From positions 1 to 43,797 of the forward strand of contig CACXFV010000050.1 of assembly GCA_902767015.1 (NCBI GenBank): a stretch of DNA of 43,797 nucleotides. The letters run 5' to 3'. Both the position numbers and the translations under genes were made by a program. Shown here piece after piece: positions 25,861-34,188 of this stretch. Position 1 is the stretch's first letter, and each line of letters begins with the position of its first letter. This DNA comes from an uncultured Lachnospiraceae bacterium. GTDB taxonomy: Bacteria; Bacillota; Clostridia; Lachnospirales; Lachnospiraceae. The notes under the pieces are model-generated. The model saw only the letters and a list, made by a program, of their open reading frames with translations. It was not told the origin of the DNA and ran no database searches.

Positions 25861-27225
25861 ATGAACAGGATTATGATAGCCGGTACGAACAGTGGGGCCG
25901 GTAAGACAACGGTGACAATAGGTTTTATGAAAGCGTTGCTCAACAGAGGGTATAAGGTATCAGCTTTTAAGTGCGGTCCGGATTATATTGACCCTATGTT
26001 TCATTCGAGAATTGTGGGGGCATCAGCGAGAAATCTTGATAGTGTATTTTGTGATGACAATATGATAAAATATCTGATGTCAGAAGGTTCTTGTGACTTT
26101 TCTGTTATAGAGGGTGTCATGGGATATTATGATGGTGTGGGAAACACAGGTTCATCCATGGAGATAGCAAGACTTACGAAGACACCGGCTATCATTGTAA
26201 TAGATTGCAAAGGAATGAGCGACTCCATCGGAGCAGTTATGAAGGGATTTCTTACCTACAAGGATACAGAAGAACCTAATATTGCAGGATTTTTATTCAA
26301 TAGGCTGCCGGAGAGTCTGGAGGAGCATGTGAGAAAAATGTGTGATGAACTGGACACAATTTACTTTGGTCGACTTCCTTATCAAAAGGAATATAGCATT
26401 TCTTCAAGACATCTTGGACTTATGACAGCAGGGGAGATAGAGGATTTGAGAGAAAAAGTAGATGGACTGGCAGGACTTTGTGAAAAATATTTTGAGATGG
26501 AGACAATTATCAAGACGGCAGGACTGGCAGGACACCTTGATTATAAGAAACCATCTGTTGATAAAATTCAAGTGAATCAAACTGTGACAGTGGCAGTGGC
26601 AGATGACAGGGCATTTTCGTTCATCTATCAGGATAATATGGATTTTCTTGAGCGGGCAGGAGTAGAGATAGTGAGATTTTCGCCGATCAGTGATGCACAT
26701 GTTCCCTATGGCATAAATGGGTTAATCTTACCGGGAGGATATCCTGAACTGTATGCGAGAGAGTTATCAGAGAATGTGTCAATGATTGAAAGCATAAGAG
26801 CGGCTGTGAGGGAGGTTCCCACAATAGCTGAATGTGGAGGGTTTATGTATCTGCATGAATATATCTGTACAGAGATGGGGAGATATCGAATGGCAGGTGT
26901 GATAAAAGGAGAAGTAACTAACAAAAATAGGCTTGTCAGATTTGGATATGTAAGAATGGAAAGCAGGAAAGAAGGTCTGTTTGGTCAAAAAGGTTCTGTG
27001 ATCACAGCGCATGAATTTCACTACTGGGATAGTGATTGTAACGGGAATGACTACAATGTTGAGAAAATCAGCCGTCCGCTTCATTATGAGCATGGACATG
27101 CAGGGAAATATTTTTATGGGGGATTTCCGCATGTATACTTCTATGGAAATGTGGAGGCAGGGATGGAATTTGTTAGAAAATGCAGTATGGGAAAAGTATA
27201 TACGCAAAGAAGTGAAAGTCAGTAG
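25861..27225 (+). CDS. cbiA: Cobyrinic acid a,c-diamide synthase
   Basis: CbiA amidates the a and c side chains of cobyrinate, using ATP and glutamine, in cobalamin synthesis. The 454 residues begin with a dethiobiotin-synthetase-like P-loop domain (AGTNSGAGKTT, FKCGPDYIDPMFH) and end with a class I glutamine amidotransferase domain (LPGGYPELYA, catalytic Cys in AECGGFMYL, and a distal EFHYWD). AAAGGTG supports ATG 25861. First gene of the cob cluster, 14 nt before cobT. Confidence 0.94.
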   Translation: MNRIMIAGTNSGAGKTTVTIGFMKALLNRGYKVSAFKCGPDYIDPMFHSRIVGASARNLDSVFCDDNMIKYLMSEGSCDFSVIEGVMGYYDGVGNTGSSMEIARLTKTPAIIVIDCKGMSDSIGAVMKGFLTYKDTEEPNIAGFLFNRLPESLEEHVRKMCDELDTIYFGRLPYQKEYSISSRHLGLMTAGEIEDLREKVDGLAGLCEKYFEMETIIKTAGLAGHLDYKKPSVDKIQVNQTVTVAVADDRAFSFIYQDNMDFLERAGVEIVRFSPISDAHVPYGINGLILPGGYPELYARELSENVSMIESIRAAVREVPTIAECGGFMYLHEYICTEMGRYRMAGVIKGEVTNKNRLVRFGYVRMESRKEGLFGQKGSVITAHEFHYWDSDCNGNDYNVEKISRPLHYEHGHAGKYFYGGFPHVYFYGNVEAGMEFVRKCSMGKVYTQRSESQ

Positions 27226-27239
27226 AGGATAATAGGAGC

Positions 27240-28316
27240 ATGAACAGGATAAAGCATATCAGAGCACTGAATGTGAAAGCGATTGCGGAAGCAAAGAACA
27301 GATGGAACAGCATCGCAAAGCCGCTACATAGTCTTGGAAAATTTGAAGAGATTATTATAAAGATGGCGGGAATAACAGGCAGTGCAGACGTAAGACTGGA
27401 TAAAAAATGTGTAGTAGTTATGTGCGCTGATAATGGTGTGGTTAAAGAAGGGATTACACAGTCCGAATCAGATGTAACAAGGCTTGTAGCGGAGGCAATG
27501 GTAAATGGGGACGGAAATATCAATAATCTTGGCAAGTCCTTTGGGGCAGATGTAATTGTCGTTGATGCAGGCATGAATCCGGCGAAAAGTGAAGATACCC
27601 TCAACGGAGATAAGGTATCAAATAATATGATTTGTATTAAGGTGAAAAATGGTACCAATAATATTGCCGAGGGTCCAGCCATGTCATATTGTGATTGTGA
27701 AGCAATCATTTCCGCCTCAATTGATATTGTCAGACATCTAAAAATGCAAGGCTACCATATCATTGCTACCGGTGAAATGGGAATCGGAAATACAACAACC
27801 AGCGCAGCCATCGCATCAGTTATACTGGGTAAGAGTGCAGAAGAAGTGACCGGAAGAGGGGCAGGGCTTTCTAATGAGGCATTGTTAAGAAAGATATCTG
27901 TGGTAGAGCAGGCGATAAAGGTAAATCATCCTGCTCAAGATAATCCGCTTGATATTCTCAGCAAACTTGGTGGTTACGATATAGCAGGTATGACAGGACT
28001 GTTTCTTGGTGGCGCAATCTATCATGTGCCGATTGTCATTGATGGCTTTATTTCTTTAGCAGCGGCAGCAATTGCAAAAATGTTTTCAACACATACGGTA
28101 GATTATATGATACAATCACATATATCAAAAGAACCGGCTGCTAAGTGGATGATGGAATATCTTAATCTGGAGCCGGTCATTACGGCAGATATGTGTCTTG
28201 GGGAGGGAACCGGTGCTGTTATGATGTTTCCGCTGCTGGCGGGAGCACTTGATATCTATCATTCCGTGCATTCATTTGAAAAACTGGAAATTGAGCAGTA
28301 TAAAGAAATGAAATAG
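27240..28316 (+). CDS. cobT: Nicotinate-nucleotide-dimethylbenzimidazole phosphoribosyltransferase
   Basis: CobT activates the lower ligand base to alpha-ribazole phosphate. The 358-residue protein shows MCADNGVVKEGITQSESDVT, the substrate-binding region GEMGIGNTTTSAA, the ribose/phosphate block GRGAGL, and the catalytic Glu region CLGEGTGAVM. Site AGAGGA is well placed before ATG 27240. The source of dimethylbenzimidazole or another base is not in the window. Confidence 0.95.
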   Translation: MNRIKHIRALNVKAIAEAKNRWNSIAKPLHSLGKFEEIIIKMAGITGSADVRLDKKCVVVMCADNGVVKEGITQSESDVTRLVAEAMVNGDGNINNLGKSFGADVIVVDAGMNPAKSEDTLNGDKVSNNMICIKVKNGTNNIAEGPAMSYCDCEAIISASIDIVRHLKMQGYHIIATGEMGIGNTTTSAAIASVILGKSAEEVTGRGAGLSNEALLRKISVVEQAIKVNHPAQDNPLDILSKLGGYDIAGMTGLFLGGAIYHVPIVIDGFISLAAAAIAKMFSTHTVDYMIQSHISKEPAAKWMMEYLNLEPVITADMCLGEGTGAVMMFPLLAGALDIYHSVHSFEKLEIEQYKEMK

Positions 28317-28364
28317 AAATATTCATATTTATCGTTAATAAAGAATTGAGAAACAGGTGATGAA

Positions 28365-28880
28365 ATGTTCATTCTTGTCATTGGAGGAAGCAAGTCAGGA
28401 AAATCGGGTTATGCAGAAAACCTTGTCATGGCATATCCGGAAAGGAAAATATATCTGGCTACAATGGAGCCGTCTGGTGAAGAAGCACATAAAGCCATAG
28501 AACGGCATAGACAGATGCGTCAGGGAAAAGGATTTTTGACGATTGAAAAGTATACCTCTGTAGGAGAACTTGTAGAAAATGAGGACATTCATGGAGCAGT
28601 CCTTCTGCTTGAGTGCATGGGGAACCTGTGTGCCAATGAGATGTTTACGGATGGCTTTCAAGAAGATGTTACGGATAAGATTGTTCAGGATATAGAAACA
28701 TTATCACAAAAGACCAAAGCATTCATTGTTGTCTCCAACATAGTCGGCGAGGATGGAGTTGATTATGCAAAGGAGACAAAAACATATATAAAAAATATGG
28801 GAATGCTCAACGCAAGGATTGCGATGCTCGCCGATCATGTTGTGGAAATGGTGTATGGGATTCCGGTGGTAATCAAGTAG
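28365..28880 (+). CDS. cobU: Adenosylcobinamide kinase/guanylyltransferase
   Basis: CobU phosphorylates adenosylcobinamide and then attaches GMP. The 171 residues show the P-loop GGSKSGKS, the His that carries GMP in IERHRQMR, and LLLECMGNLCAN. The usual NEVG motif reads NIVG here. AGGTGATG precedes ATG 28365. A second, divergent CobU-like gene lies three genes on (29792-30256), which raises the question of divided roles. Confidence 0.9.
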   Translation: MFILVIGGSKSGKSGYAENLVMAYPERKIYLATMEPSGEEAHKAIERHRQMRQGKGFLTIEKYTSVGELVENEDIHGAVLLLECMGNLCANEMFTDGFQEDVTDKIVQDIETLSQKTKAFIVVSNIVGEDGVDYAKETKTYIKNMGMLNARIAMLADHVVEMVYGIPVVIK

Positions 28881-28927
28881 CAGTCTATGGCTGAACTGTT
28901 ATGTGATAAAAGAGGAGGTAGCAGCAC

Positions 28928-29692
28928 GTGACAATATTAAAATCATTTGCATCGGCATTTCTGATGTATTCAAGGATTCCCATGCCCGCTGTTGAGTGGA
29001 AGGAAGAAAACAGAAGATATGCATTGTGTTTTTTTCCGTGTATTGGTGCCATAATAGGCGGAGTTTTAATAGTATGGTGCTGTTTATGCAGGAGATTTTC
29101 AATACCGCCAATGGTTTTCAGTGCAGTTTCAGTATGCATTCCTGTGATTATCACGGGAGGAATCCATATCGATGGCTATATGGATGTGCATGATGCAAAA
29201 GCGTGTATGGGAGATAAAGAAAAAAAGCTGCAGGTGATGAAAGACTCAAGGGTGGGAGCCTTTGCAGTCATCCGCCTATGTCTGTATTTTATACTGCAAT
29301 TTGCCTGTTTTTATGAAATGTATCAATTGAAATATATGTTTGTAGTCGCAGGTACCTTCATTATATCAAGAGCCTTGAGTGGACTGGCGGCAGTGAATTT
29401 TAAAAGTGCAGTCGGTAAGGGAAGTCTGACTAATTTTACAAATCCTGCCCATAGAACAATTACAACTGTAGTAGAAATTGTAGATATAGCAGCAATGTCT
29501 GTTGTCATGTTAAGTTTATCTTTCTATCTCGGACTGGGGGCAATGGCAGGTGCCGTACTGACTTTTATTTATTACCGATATACTTCCTATAAAGAATTTG
29601 GCGGAATTACCGGCGACCTCGCAGGATATTTTCTTCAGATATGTGAACTCGCGCAACTGATGATGATAGTAGCTATGAAAATAGTTATTTAA
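28928..29692 (+). CDS. cobS: Adenosylcobinamide-GDP ribazoletransferase
   Basis: CobS joins adenosylcobinamide-GDP and alpha-ribazole (phosphate) at the membrane. The 254-residue protein has several membrane helices and the family marks FLMYSRIPMP near the start, GGIHIDGYMDVHDA with the acidic catalytic cluster, and VMKDSRVGAFAV. GTG 28928 is the start, after a strong GAGGAGGT site. Confidence 0.94.
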   Translation: MTILKSFASAFLMYSRIPMPAVEWKEENRRYALCFFPCIGAIIGGVLIVWCCLCRRFSIPPMVFSAVSVCIPVIITGGIHIDGYMDVHDAKACMGDKEKKLQVMKDSRVGAFAVIRLCLYFILQFACFYEMYQLKYMFVVAGTFIISRALSGLAAVNFKSAVGKGSLTNFTNPAHRTITTVVEIVDIAAMSVVMLSLSFYLGLGAMAGAVLTFIYYRYTSYKEFGGITGDLAGYFLQICELAQLMMIVAMKIVI

Positions 29693-29791
29693 ATAAAAGG
29701 TTAGTATGATATCAGGGGCGAAAGGTTTACATTGCAAAACGGTGTGAAAGGATTAGAGCTAATTGAAAAAGCTTTGAAATGGGAGCTGATT

Positions 29792-30256
29792 ATGTCTTAT
29801 ATTTTTATTACGGGCGGTGCCTATCAGGGAAAACTTGCATATGTACAGGAATATTATAACATTTCTGATGATGATATTTTGGATTTTGAGAAATCAGATA
29901 TTGACAGAGAAAATGATGTCGGGGAAAATGCTAAAAAAAATAAAGAAGATGTAGTTGAAAAATGGCTCACTGATAGTGTGAAGGATAAGAAATGTTTTTA
30001 CCATTGCCATTTGTTTGTGAAATGGGCTGTAAAAAATGGAGTGGATGTGATCAGCACATGGGAGAAAATCGTTTCCCTATTGTGTGAATCAGAGGATTGC
30101 TATGTAATCATGGACGAGATAGGAAACGGGATTATTCCACTTGACAGATTTGAGAGAAATTACAGAGAGCAGGCCGGGATATTTGGATGTTATCTGGCAA
30201 GGAGAGCAGACGAGGTTATCAGAGTCATTTGTGGAATAGGCAATAGGATAAAATGA
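29792..30256 (+). CDS. Divergent CobU-like protein
   Basis: This 154-residue protein matches the CobU outline: FITGGAYQGKL at the N terminus aligns with the P-loop, and DEIGNGIIPLDRFERNYREQAG with ADEVIRVICGI aligns with the CobU C-terminal half. The P-loop Ser/Thr is replaced by Leu and the GMP-carrying His region is missing, so both activities may be lost or changed. The better copy lacks the Glu of NEVG while this one has DEIG. GGGAG supports ATG 29792; it ends 8 nt before cbiB. Confidence 0.65.
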   Translation: MSYIFITGGAYQGKLAYVQEYYNISDDDILDFEKSDIDRENDVGENAKKNKEDVVEKWLTDSVKDKKCFYHCHLFVKWAVKNGVDVISTWEKIVSLLCESEDCYVIMDEIGNGIIPLDRFERNYREQAGIFGCYLARRADEVIRVICGIGNRIK

Positions 30257-30264
30257 GGACTTAA

Positions 30265-31221
30265 ATGGAAATATTAATGGGTTTTATCATAGATTGTTTT
30301 CTGGGAGACCCCTATCAGCTTCCTCATCCGGTCAGATGGATAGGAGATATGATAGGCAAACTTGATCAAAAGCTTTATAGAGACGGTGACAGTGACAAAC
30401 TTAAGCTTCATAAAGGAATATGGATAGTGATTGCTGTGCTTTTGATATCTGTCATATGTCCGCTTGTTATTCTGTACTTTGCATATTCCTTCAATTTTAT
30501 TTTTGGGTGTATACTTGAGGCAGTGATGTGTTATTATCTGATGGCACCGAGATGTCTCAGGGACGAGAGTATGAAAGTATATAAAGCCTTGAAACAAGAT
30601 GATGTGGAGGGGGCGAGAAAAGCGGTATCAATGATCGTAGGCAGAGACACGGAGGTTCTTGACAAAAGTGGGATCATCAGAGCTGCGGTGGAGACTGTTG
30701 CCGAGAATACTTCTGATGGCGTAACAGCACCGCTTATGTACATGGCATTGGGAGGAGCGGTTTTCGGCTTTTTTTACAAGGCAGCGAATACGATGGATTC
30801 TATGCTTGGCTATAAAAATGAAAAGTATAGCTATTTTGGAAGATGTGCTGCAAGGCTTGATGATATTCTGAATTTTATACCATCGAGAATAACGGCATTT
30901 TTCATGATTATTGCAGCCTATCTTTGCGGCTTTAATGGGAAAAACGCTTTTATGATATGGAGACGTGATAGAAGAAATCATGCAAGTCCTAATTCAGCGC
31001 AGACAGAAGCAGCATGTGCAGGAGCGCTGGAGGTACAGCTTGCAGGAGATGCTTACTATTTTGGAAAATTATATGAGAAGAAGACCATAGGTGATAATAT
31101 CAGAGAGATAGAGACAGAGGATATAAAGAGAGCAAACAGATTAATGTATGTGACAACGGTACTTGTTTTAGGAGTCAGTGTGATGTTCAGTGTGATGATA
31201 AGAGGTTTGTTATGTTGTTAG
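30265..31221 (+). CDS. cbiB: Adenosylcobinamide-phosphate synthase
   Basis: CbiB attaches aminopropanol (or its phosphate) to adenosylcobyrate. This 318-residue membrane protein shows GDPYQLPHPVRWIG at the N terminus, the conserved AVETVAENTSDGVTAPL loop, MDSMLGYKNEKY and RRNHASPNSAQTEAACAGAL. GAGGA precedes ATG 30265. It ends the cob cluster. CobC phosphatase, CbiP and the adenosyltransferase are not in the window. Confidence 0.94.
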   Translation: MEILMGFIIDCFLGDPYQLPHPVRWIGDMIGKLDQKLYRDGDSDKLKLHKGIWIVIAVLLISVICPLVILYFAYSFNFIFGCILEAVMCYYLMAPRCLRDESMKVYKALKQDDVEGARKAVSMIVGRDTEVLDKSGIIRAAVETVAENTSDGVTAPLMYMALGGAVFGFFYKAANTMDSMLGYKNEKYSYFGRCAARLDDILNFIPSRITAFFMIIAAYLCGFNGKNAFMIWRRDRRNHASPNSAQTEAACAGALEVQLAGDAYYFGKLYEKKTIGDNIREIETEDIKRANRLMYVTTVLVLGVSVMFSVMIRGLLCC

Positions 31222-31252
31222 TATATCACGCAGCATGTGAAAAAAGAAACTA

Positions 31253-31281
31253 TTGAAAATTAGTATATGCTACTGTAAAAT
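31253..31281 (+). promoter_or_regulatory. Promoter before the AAA/PD-(D/E)XK gene and thi genes
   Basis: TTGAAA (31253-31258), 17 bases, TAAAAT (31276-31281). The predicted start near 31288 leaves a leader of about 75 nt. No thiamine riboswitch core is seen in this 143-nt gap, so the downstream thi genes appear to share this plain promoter. Confidence 0.6.
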
Positions 31282-31364
31282 ATTAAACAGATGCTATATT
31301 TTTGCAGGAAAGTTATCTTTTGTCCGTAAGAACTGATATTGATATATAGAAGGAGAGATAAGAT

Positions 31365-33203
31365 ATGGCAAGAACAGTTGCAATAGGGATACAGGATTTT
31401 GAGAGTATTATAAAAAATCATTATTTTTATATTGATAAGACAAAGTTAATTAAAGAATGGTGGGAAAGTGGCGACAGCGTCACACTTATAGCACGGCCGC
31501 GCCGTTTTGGAAAAACATTGAACATAAGTATGCTTGAGGCTTTCTTTTCTAACAAGTATGCGAACAGGTCAGATTTGTTTACAGATTTGGCTATATGGAA
31601 AGACGAGAAATACAGAGAGCTTCAGGGAACTTATCCTGTCATAAGTCTTTCTTTTGCCAATGTAAAGGAAAGAACCTACGAACAGGCGACAAGGAAGATC
31701 TATCAGTTGATTACGGATGTTTTTGAACAACACAGTTATTTGACGGAAAGTGGTGTATTAGGGAAAAACAGTTTGGATTTTTTTAACAGAATCAACGTGA
31801 ATATGAGTGATGTTGATGCGACTCTCGCTATTCATCATTTGTCGGATTATCTCAGCAGATATTATGGCAAAAAAGTAATCATATTGTTGGATGAATATGA
31901 TACTCCGATGCAGGAAGCATATGTTAATGGGTATTGGAAGGAGTTCACAGCTTTTATAAGAAGTATGTTTAATGCTGCCTTTAAGACAAATCCATACTTA
32001 GAGCGTGCCATCATGACAGGCATTACAAGAGTTAGTAAGGAATCAATATTTTCAGACCTTAATAATCTTGAGGTTGTGACAACTACCTCCAATAAGTATG
32101 CTACAGCTTTTGGGTTTACGGAGGCAGAAGTTTTTGCTGCAATGGAGGAGCAGGGAATTAATGATAAGAAAGGTGTAAAGTTCTGGTATGACGGCTTTGT
32201 TTTTGGCAATGTGACAGATATCTATAATCCATGGTCTATTATCAATTATCTTGACAAGAAGAATTTTACGACCTATTGGGCAAATACCAGTTCCAACAGT
32301 CTGGTTGGAAAACTGATTCGGGAAAGCGGGGCAAAGAATAAGAAGCTGTTTGAGCAGCTGTTAGAAGGGGAGTCCATTGATGTTCCGGTAGATGAGCAGA
32401 TTGTCTATAATCATCTTGATACCAACGAAGGAGCCATATGGAGTCTTATGTTAGCCACCGGATACTTAAAAGTGTTAGCATATCAGACAGGAGAGCAGTA
32501 TACTGGGAACAGGAAACCAATCTATAAACTGACACTTACAAATGAAGAAGTCAGAACAATGTTTTACCAGATGGTGAGTGACTGGTTTGACAGTGCAGGA
32601 GACAGTTATAATGATTTTATCGAAGCACTTCTGCAGGGGGATCTGGATGCCATGAATGAATATATGGAGCGTGTTACTTCACAAATCTTCAGCAGCTTTG
32701 ATACCGCCGGAAAGTGGGAAGAAGATGGAAATGATACCGATGGGACAGACAATTTAAGAGGTACAGACGGTAACAGTAAGAGGATAAGAAAGAGCGAGCC
32801 GGAACGTTTTTATCATGGCTTTGTTCTGGGACTCATGGTGGACATGTCAGAAAAATACATTGTCAGGTCAAACAGAGAAAGTGGGTTTGGAAGATATGAT
32901 ATCATGATTTATCCGAAGGATATTGCTAAGGAAACGATTGTTCAAGAAACAATTGTTCAAAGAACAATTGCGCAAAGTGAGGTCACGAATAGCGCAATCA
33001 CTGATCGTGATGGAATCATCATAGAGTTCAAGGTCAGAAATAAAAGGAAGGAAGCGAATCTTGAGCAGACAGTCGAGGCGGCGCTTAGGCAGATAGAGGA
33101 GAAAAATTATGCAGCTGAGTTAAAGGTTCTTGGATTTAGAGAGGAAAACATAAGAAAGTATGGTTTTGCTTTTGAAGGAAAAAATGTTTTAATAGGAGAA
33201 TAA
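31365..33203 (+). CDS. AAA-ATPase-like protein with C-terminal PD-(D/E)XK nuclease fold
   Basis: This 612-residue protein matches the AAA-ATPase-like/DUF1703 family, common in clostridia and of unknown function. The N-terminal DFESIIKNHYFYIDKTKLI and Walker A RPRRFGKT (44-51) are typical, as are Walker B VIILLDEYDTP (about 170-180) and YDGF. The C-terminal ERFYHGFVLGL leads into a nuclease fold with Asp 512 in FGRYDIM and E554/K556 in IIIEFKV. Two insertions are odd: an acidic polar stretch (about 453-475) and a tandem repeat ETIVQ-ETIVQ-RTIAQ (523-537) between the catalytic Asp and E-x-K. It stands 15 nt before thiS. Confidence 0.85.
   Translation: MARTVAIGIQDFESIIKNHYFYIDKTKLIKEWWESGDSVTLIARPRRFGKTLNISMLEAFFSNKYANRSDLFTDLAIWKDEKYRELQGTYPVISLSFANVKERTYEQATRKIYQLITDVFEQHSYLTESGVLGKNSLDFFNRINVNMSDVDATLAIHHLSDYLSRYYGKKVIILLDEYDTPMQEAYVNGYWKEFTAFIRSMFNAAFKTNPYLERAIMTGITRVSKESIFSDLNNLEVVTTTSNKYATAFGFTEAEVFAAMEEQGINDKKGVKFWYDGFVFGNVTDIYNPWSIINYLDKKNFTTYWANTSSNSLVGKLIRESGAKNKKLFEQLLEGESIDVPVDEQIVYNHLDTNEGAIWSLMLATGYLKVLAYQTGEQYTGNRKPIYKLTLTNEEVRTMFYQMVSDWFDSAGDSYNDFIEALLQGDLDAMNEYMERVTSQIFSSFDTAGKWEEDGNDTDGTDNLRGTDGNSKRIRKSEPERFYHGFVLGLMVDMSEKYIVRSNRESGFGRYDIMIYPKDIAKETIVQETIVQRTIAQSEVTNSAITDRDGIIIEFKVRNKRKEANLEQTVEAALRQIEEKNYAAELKVLGFREENIRKYGFAFEGKNVLIGE
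32931..32975 (+). repeat. Three 15-bp tandem repeats inside the nuclease domain
   Basis: Units start at 32931 (GAAACGATTGTTCAA), 32946 and 32961, each close to the same 15-mer, encoding five residues per unit. They keep frame and lie between the catalytic Asp and E-x-K codons. The last two units also form a perfect CAATTGTTC/GAACAATTG inverted repeat. Confidence 0.85.
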
Positions 33204-33218
33204 GATCAGGAGGAAAAA

Positions 33219-33413
33219 ATGGTAAAAATAAATGGTAAAGAGATAGAGGCAGCAGGTTTGAAAGTGTCGGAATATCTTACAGATGCAGGTTACAATCTGC
33301 AGAATATTGCGGTAGAGTTAAATGAAAATATACTTCCCAAAAAGGAATATGAAAACACATTACTGAAAGACGGGGATACAGTAGAAGTGGTCAATTTTGT
33401 AGGAGGCGGCTGA
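33219..33413 (+). CDS. thiS: Sulfur carrier protein ThiS
   Basis: ThiS is a ubiquitin-fold carrier whose C-terminal glycine becomes a thiocarboxylate and donates sulfur to the thiazole ring. The 64-residue protein has the usual beginning MVKINGKEIE and VAVELNENILPKKEYE-like region (IAVELNENILP), DGDTVEVVNFVGGG at the end. It ends GGG rather than GG, so the mature tail has one extra Gly unless trimmed. AGGAGG precedes ATG 33219. It is separated from thiF by one base. Confidence 0.93.
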   Translation: MVKINGKEIEAAGLKVSEYLTDAGYNLQNIAVELNENILPKKEYENTLLKDGDTVEVVNFVGGG

Positions 33414-33414
33414 T

Positions 33415-34050
33415 ATGTTACCATCAAAAGAAGAAATGGAGCATGCCCTCAAAAATCGCCATGGGGGAGAACTTCAGAACAAGTTTGCGAAAGCAACAGT
33501 TGCGATATGCGGGCTTGGAGGACTTGGTTCTAATATTGCCATAGCTCTTGCCAGAGCAGGAGTCGGACACCTGATACTGATAGATTATGACAAGGTCGAT
33601 ATCACTAATCTCCACCGTCAGCAATATAAGGCTGATCAGCCAGGAAGATATAAAACAGAGGCGCTGCATGACAATTTAAAAGAAATAGCACCTTACATTA
33701 CCATTGATATCCACACGTTGAGGGTGACACAGGAAAACTGTAGGGAACTGTTAAATCGTGCAGATATCATTTGTGAAGCCTTTGATCAGGCACAGGAAAA
33801 ATCAATGCTGGTCAATACTGTGCTTGAAGAAATGCCGGAAAAATATCTTGTATGCGCTTCAGGCATGGCAGGAATGGATAGTGCCAATAGGATTCAGACA
33901 AGAAAGATTACGGAGAGGTTTTATCTGTGTGGTGACGGTGTCAGTGATGTAGCGGAAGGTAATGGATTGTTTTCATCAAGGGTTATGCTGTGTGCCGCTC
34001 ATGAGGCACATATGGTTCTGCGGATCATTGCAGAGGAGTATGAAGTGTGA
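33415..34050 (+). CDS. thiF: ThiS adenylyltransferase ThiF
   Basis: ThiF adenylates the C terminus of ThiS. The 211-residue E1-like protein shows the nucleotide motif GLGGLGSNIAIALARAGVG, the LIDYDKVDITNLHRQQY segment with the Arg-Gln pair, and CEAFDQAQEK. It is the short clostridial form. I see no CxxC pair of a zinc site. ATG 33415 overlaps the end region of thiS, implying coupled translation. Its TGA stop (34048-34050) lies in the 5' arm of a repeat element. Confidence 0.92.
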   Translation: MLPSKEEMEHALKNRHGGELQNKFAKATVAICGLGGLGSNIAIALARAGVGHLILIDYDKVDITNLHRQQYKADQPGRYKTEALHDNLKEIAPYITIDIHTLRVTQENCRELLNRADIICEAFDQAQEKSMLVNTVLEEMPEKYLVCASGMAGMDSANRIQTRKITERFYLCGDGVSDVAEGNGLFSSRVMLCAAHEAHMVLRIIAEEYEV

Positions 34051-34140
34051 AAAGTAAACTTTCACACTGTTGATTGGTGGCAGTATGGCAAGCAGTCCGA
34101 TGCAATACAATTGCATTGGCGGTATGCAGGAGGGATAAGC
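34044..34140 (+). repeat. RBS-carrying intercistronic repeat, copy A
   Basis: The element begins with AGTGTGAAA (34044-34052) paired with TTTCACACT (34060-34068). GGCAGTAT (34079-34086) follows, then an inner hairpin ATGCAAT/ATTGCAT (34100-34106, 34110-34116), GGTATGC (34121-34127) and AGGAGGG (34128-34134), 6 nt before ATG 34141. Copies at 35037 and 43044 share the same layout and most of the sequence. The thiF stop codon lies in the first arm. Confidence 0.8.
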
Positions 34141-34188
34141 ATGATAATAGCTATTACGATAAAGAAGGAAGGATTAGAATATGAATAA
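34141..34188 (+). CDS. Possible 15-residue leader peptide overlapping thiG
   Basis: The AGGAGGG of repeat copy A is perfectly spaced for ATG 34141, which opens [15 protein letters not shown] and stops at TAA 34186-34188, eight nt inside thiG (ATG 34181). Termination would bring ribosomes to the thiG start, suggesting translational coupling. thiG also has its own GGAAGGA site, inside this small ORF. Confidence 0.4.
   Translation: MIIAITIKKEGLEYE

Noticed and set aside
31320-31348. TTGTCC-N17-TATATA promoter just before the AAA gene
   Set aside because: Transcription would start within or after the AAGGAG site and remove it; the promoter at 31253 is better placed.
31222-31364. TPP riboswitch before the AAA/thi genes
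   Set aside because: No CUGAGA-type core or matching second half is visible.
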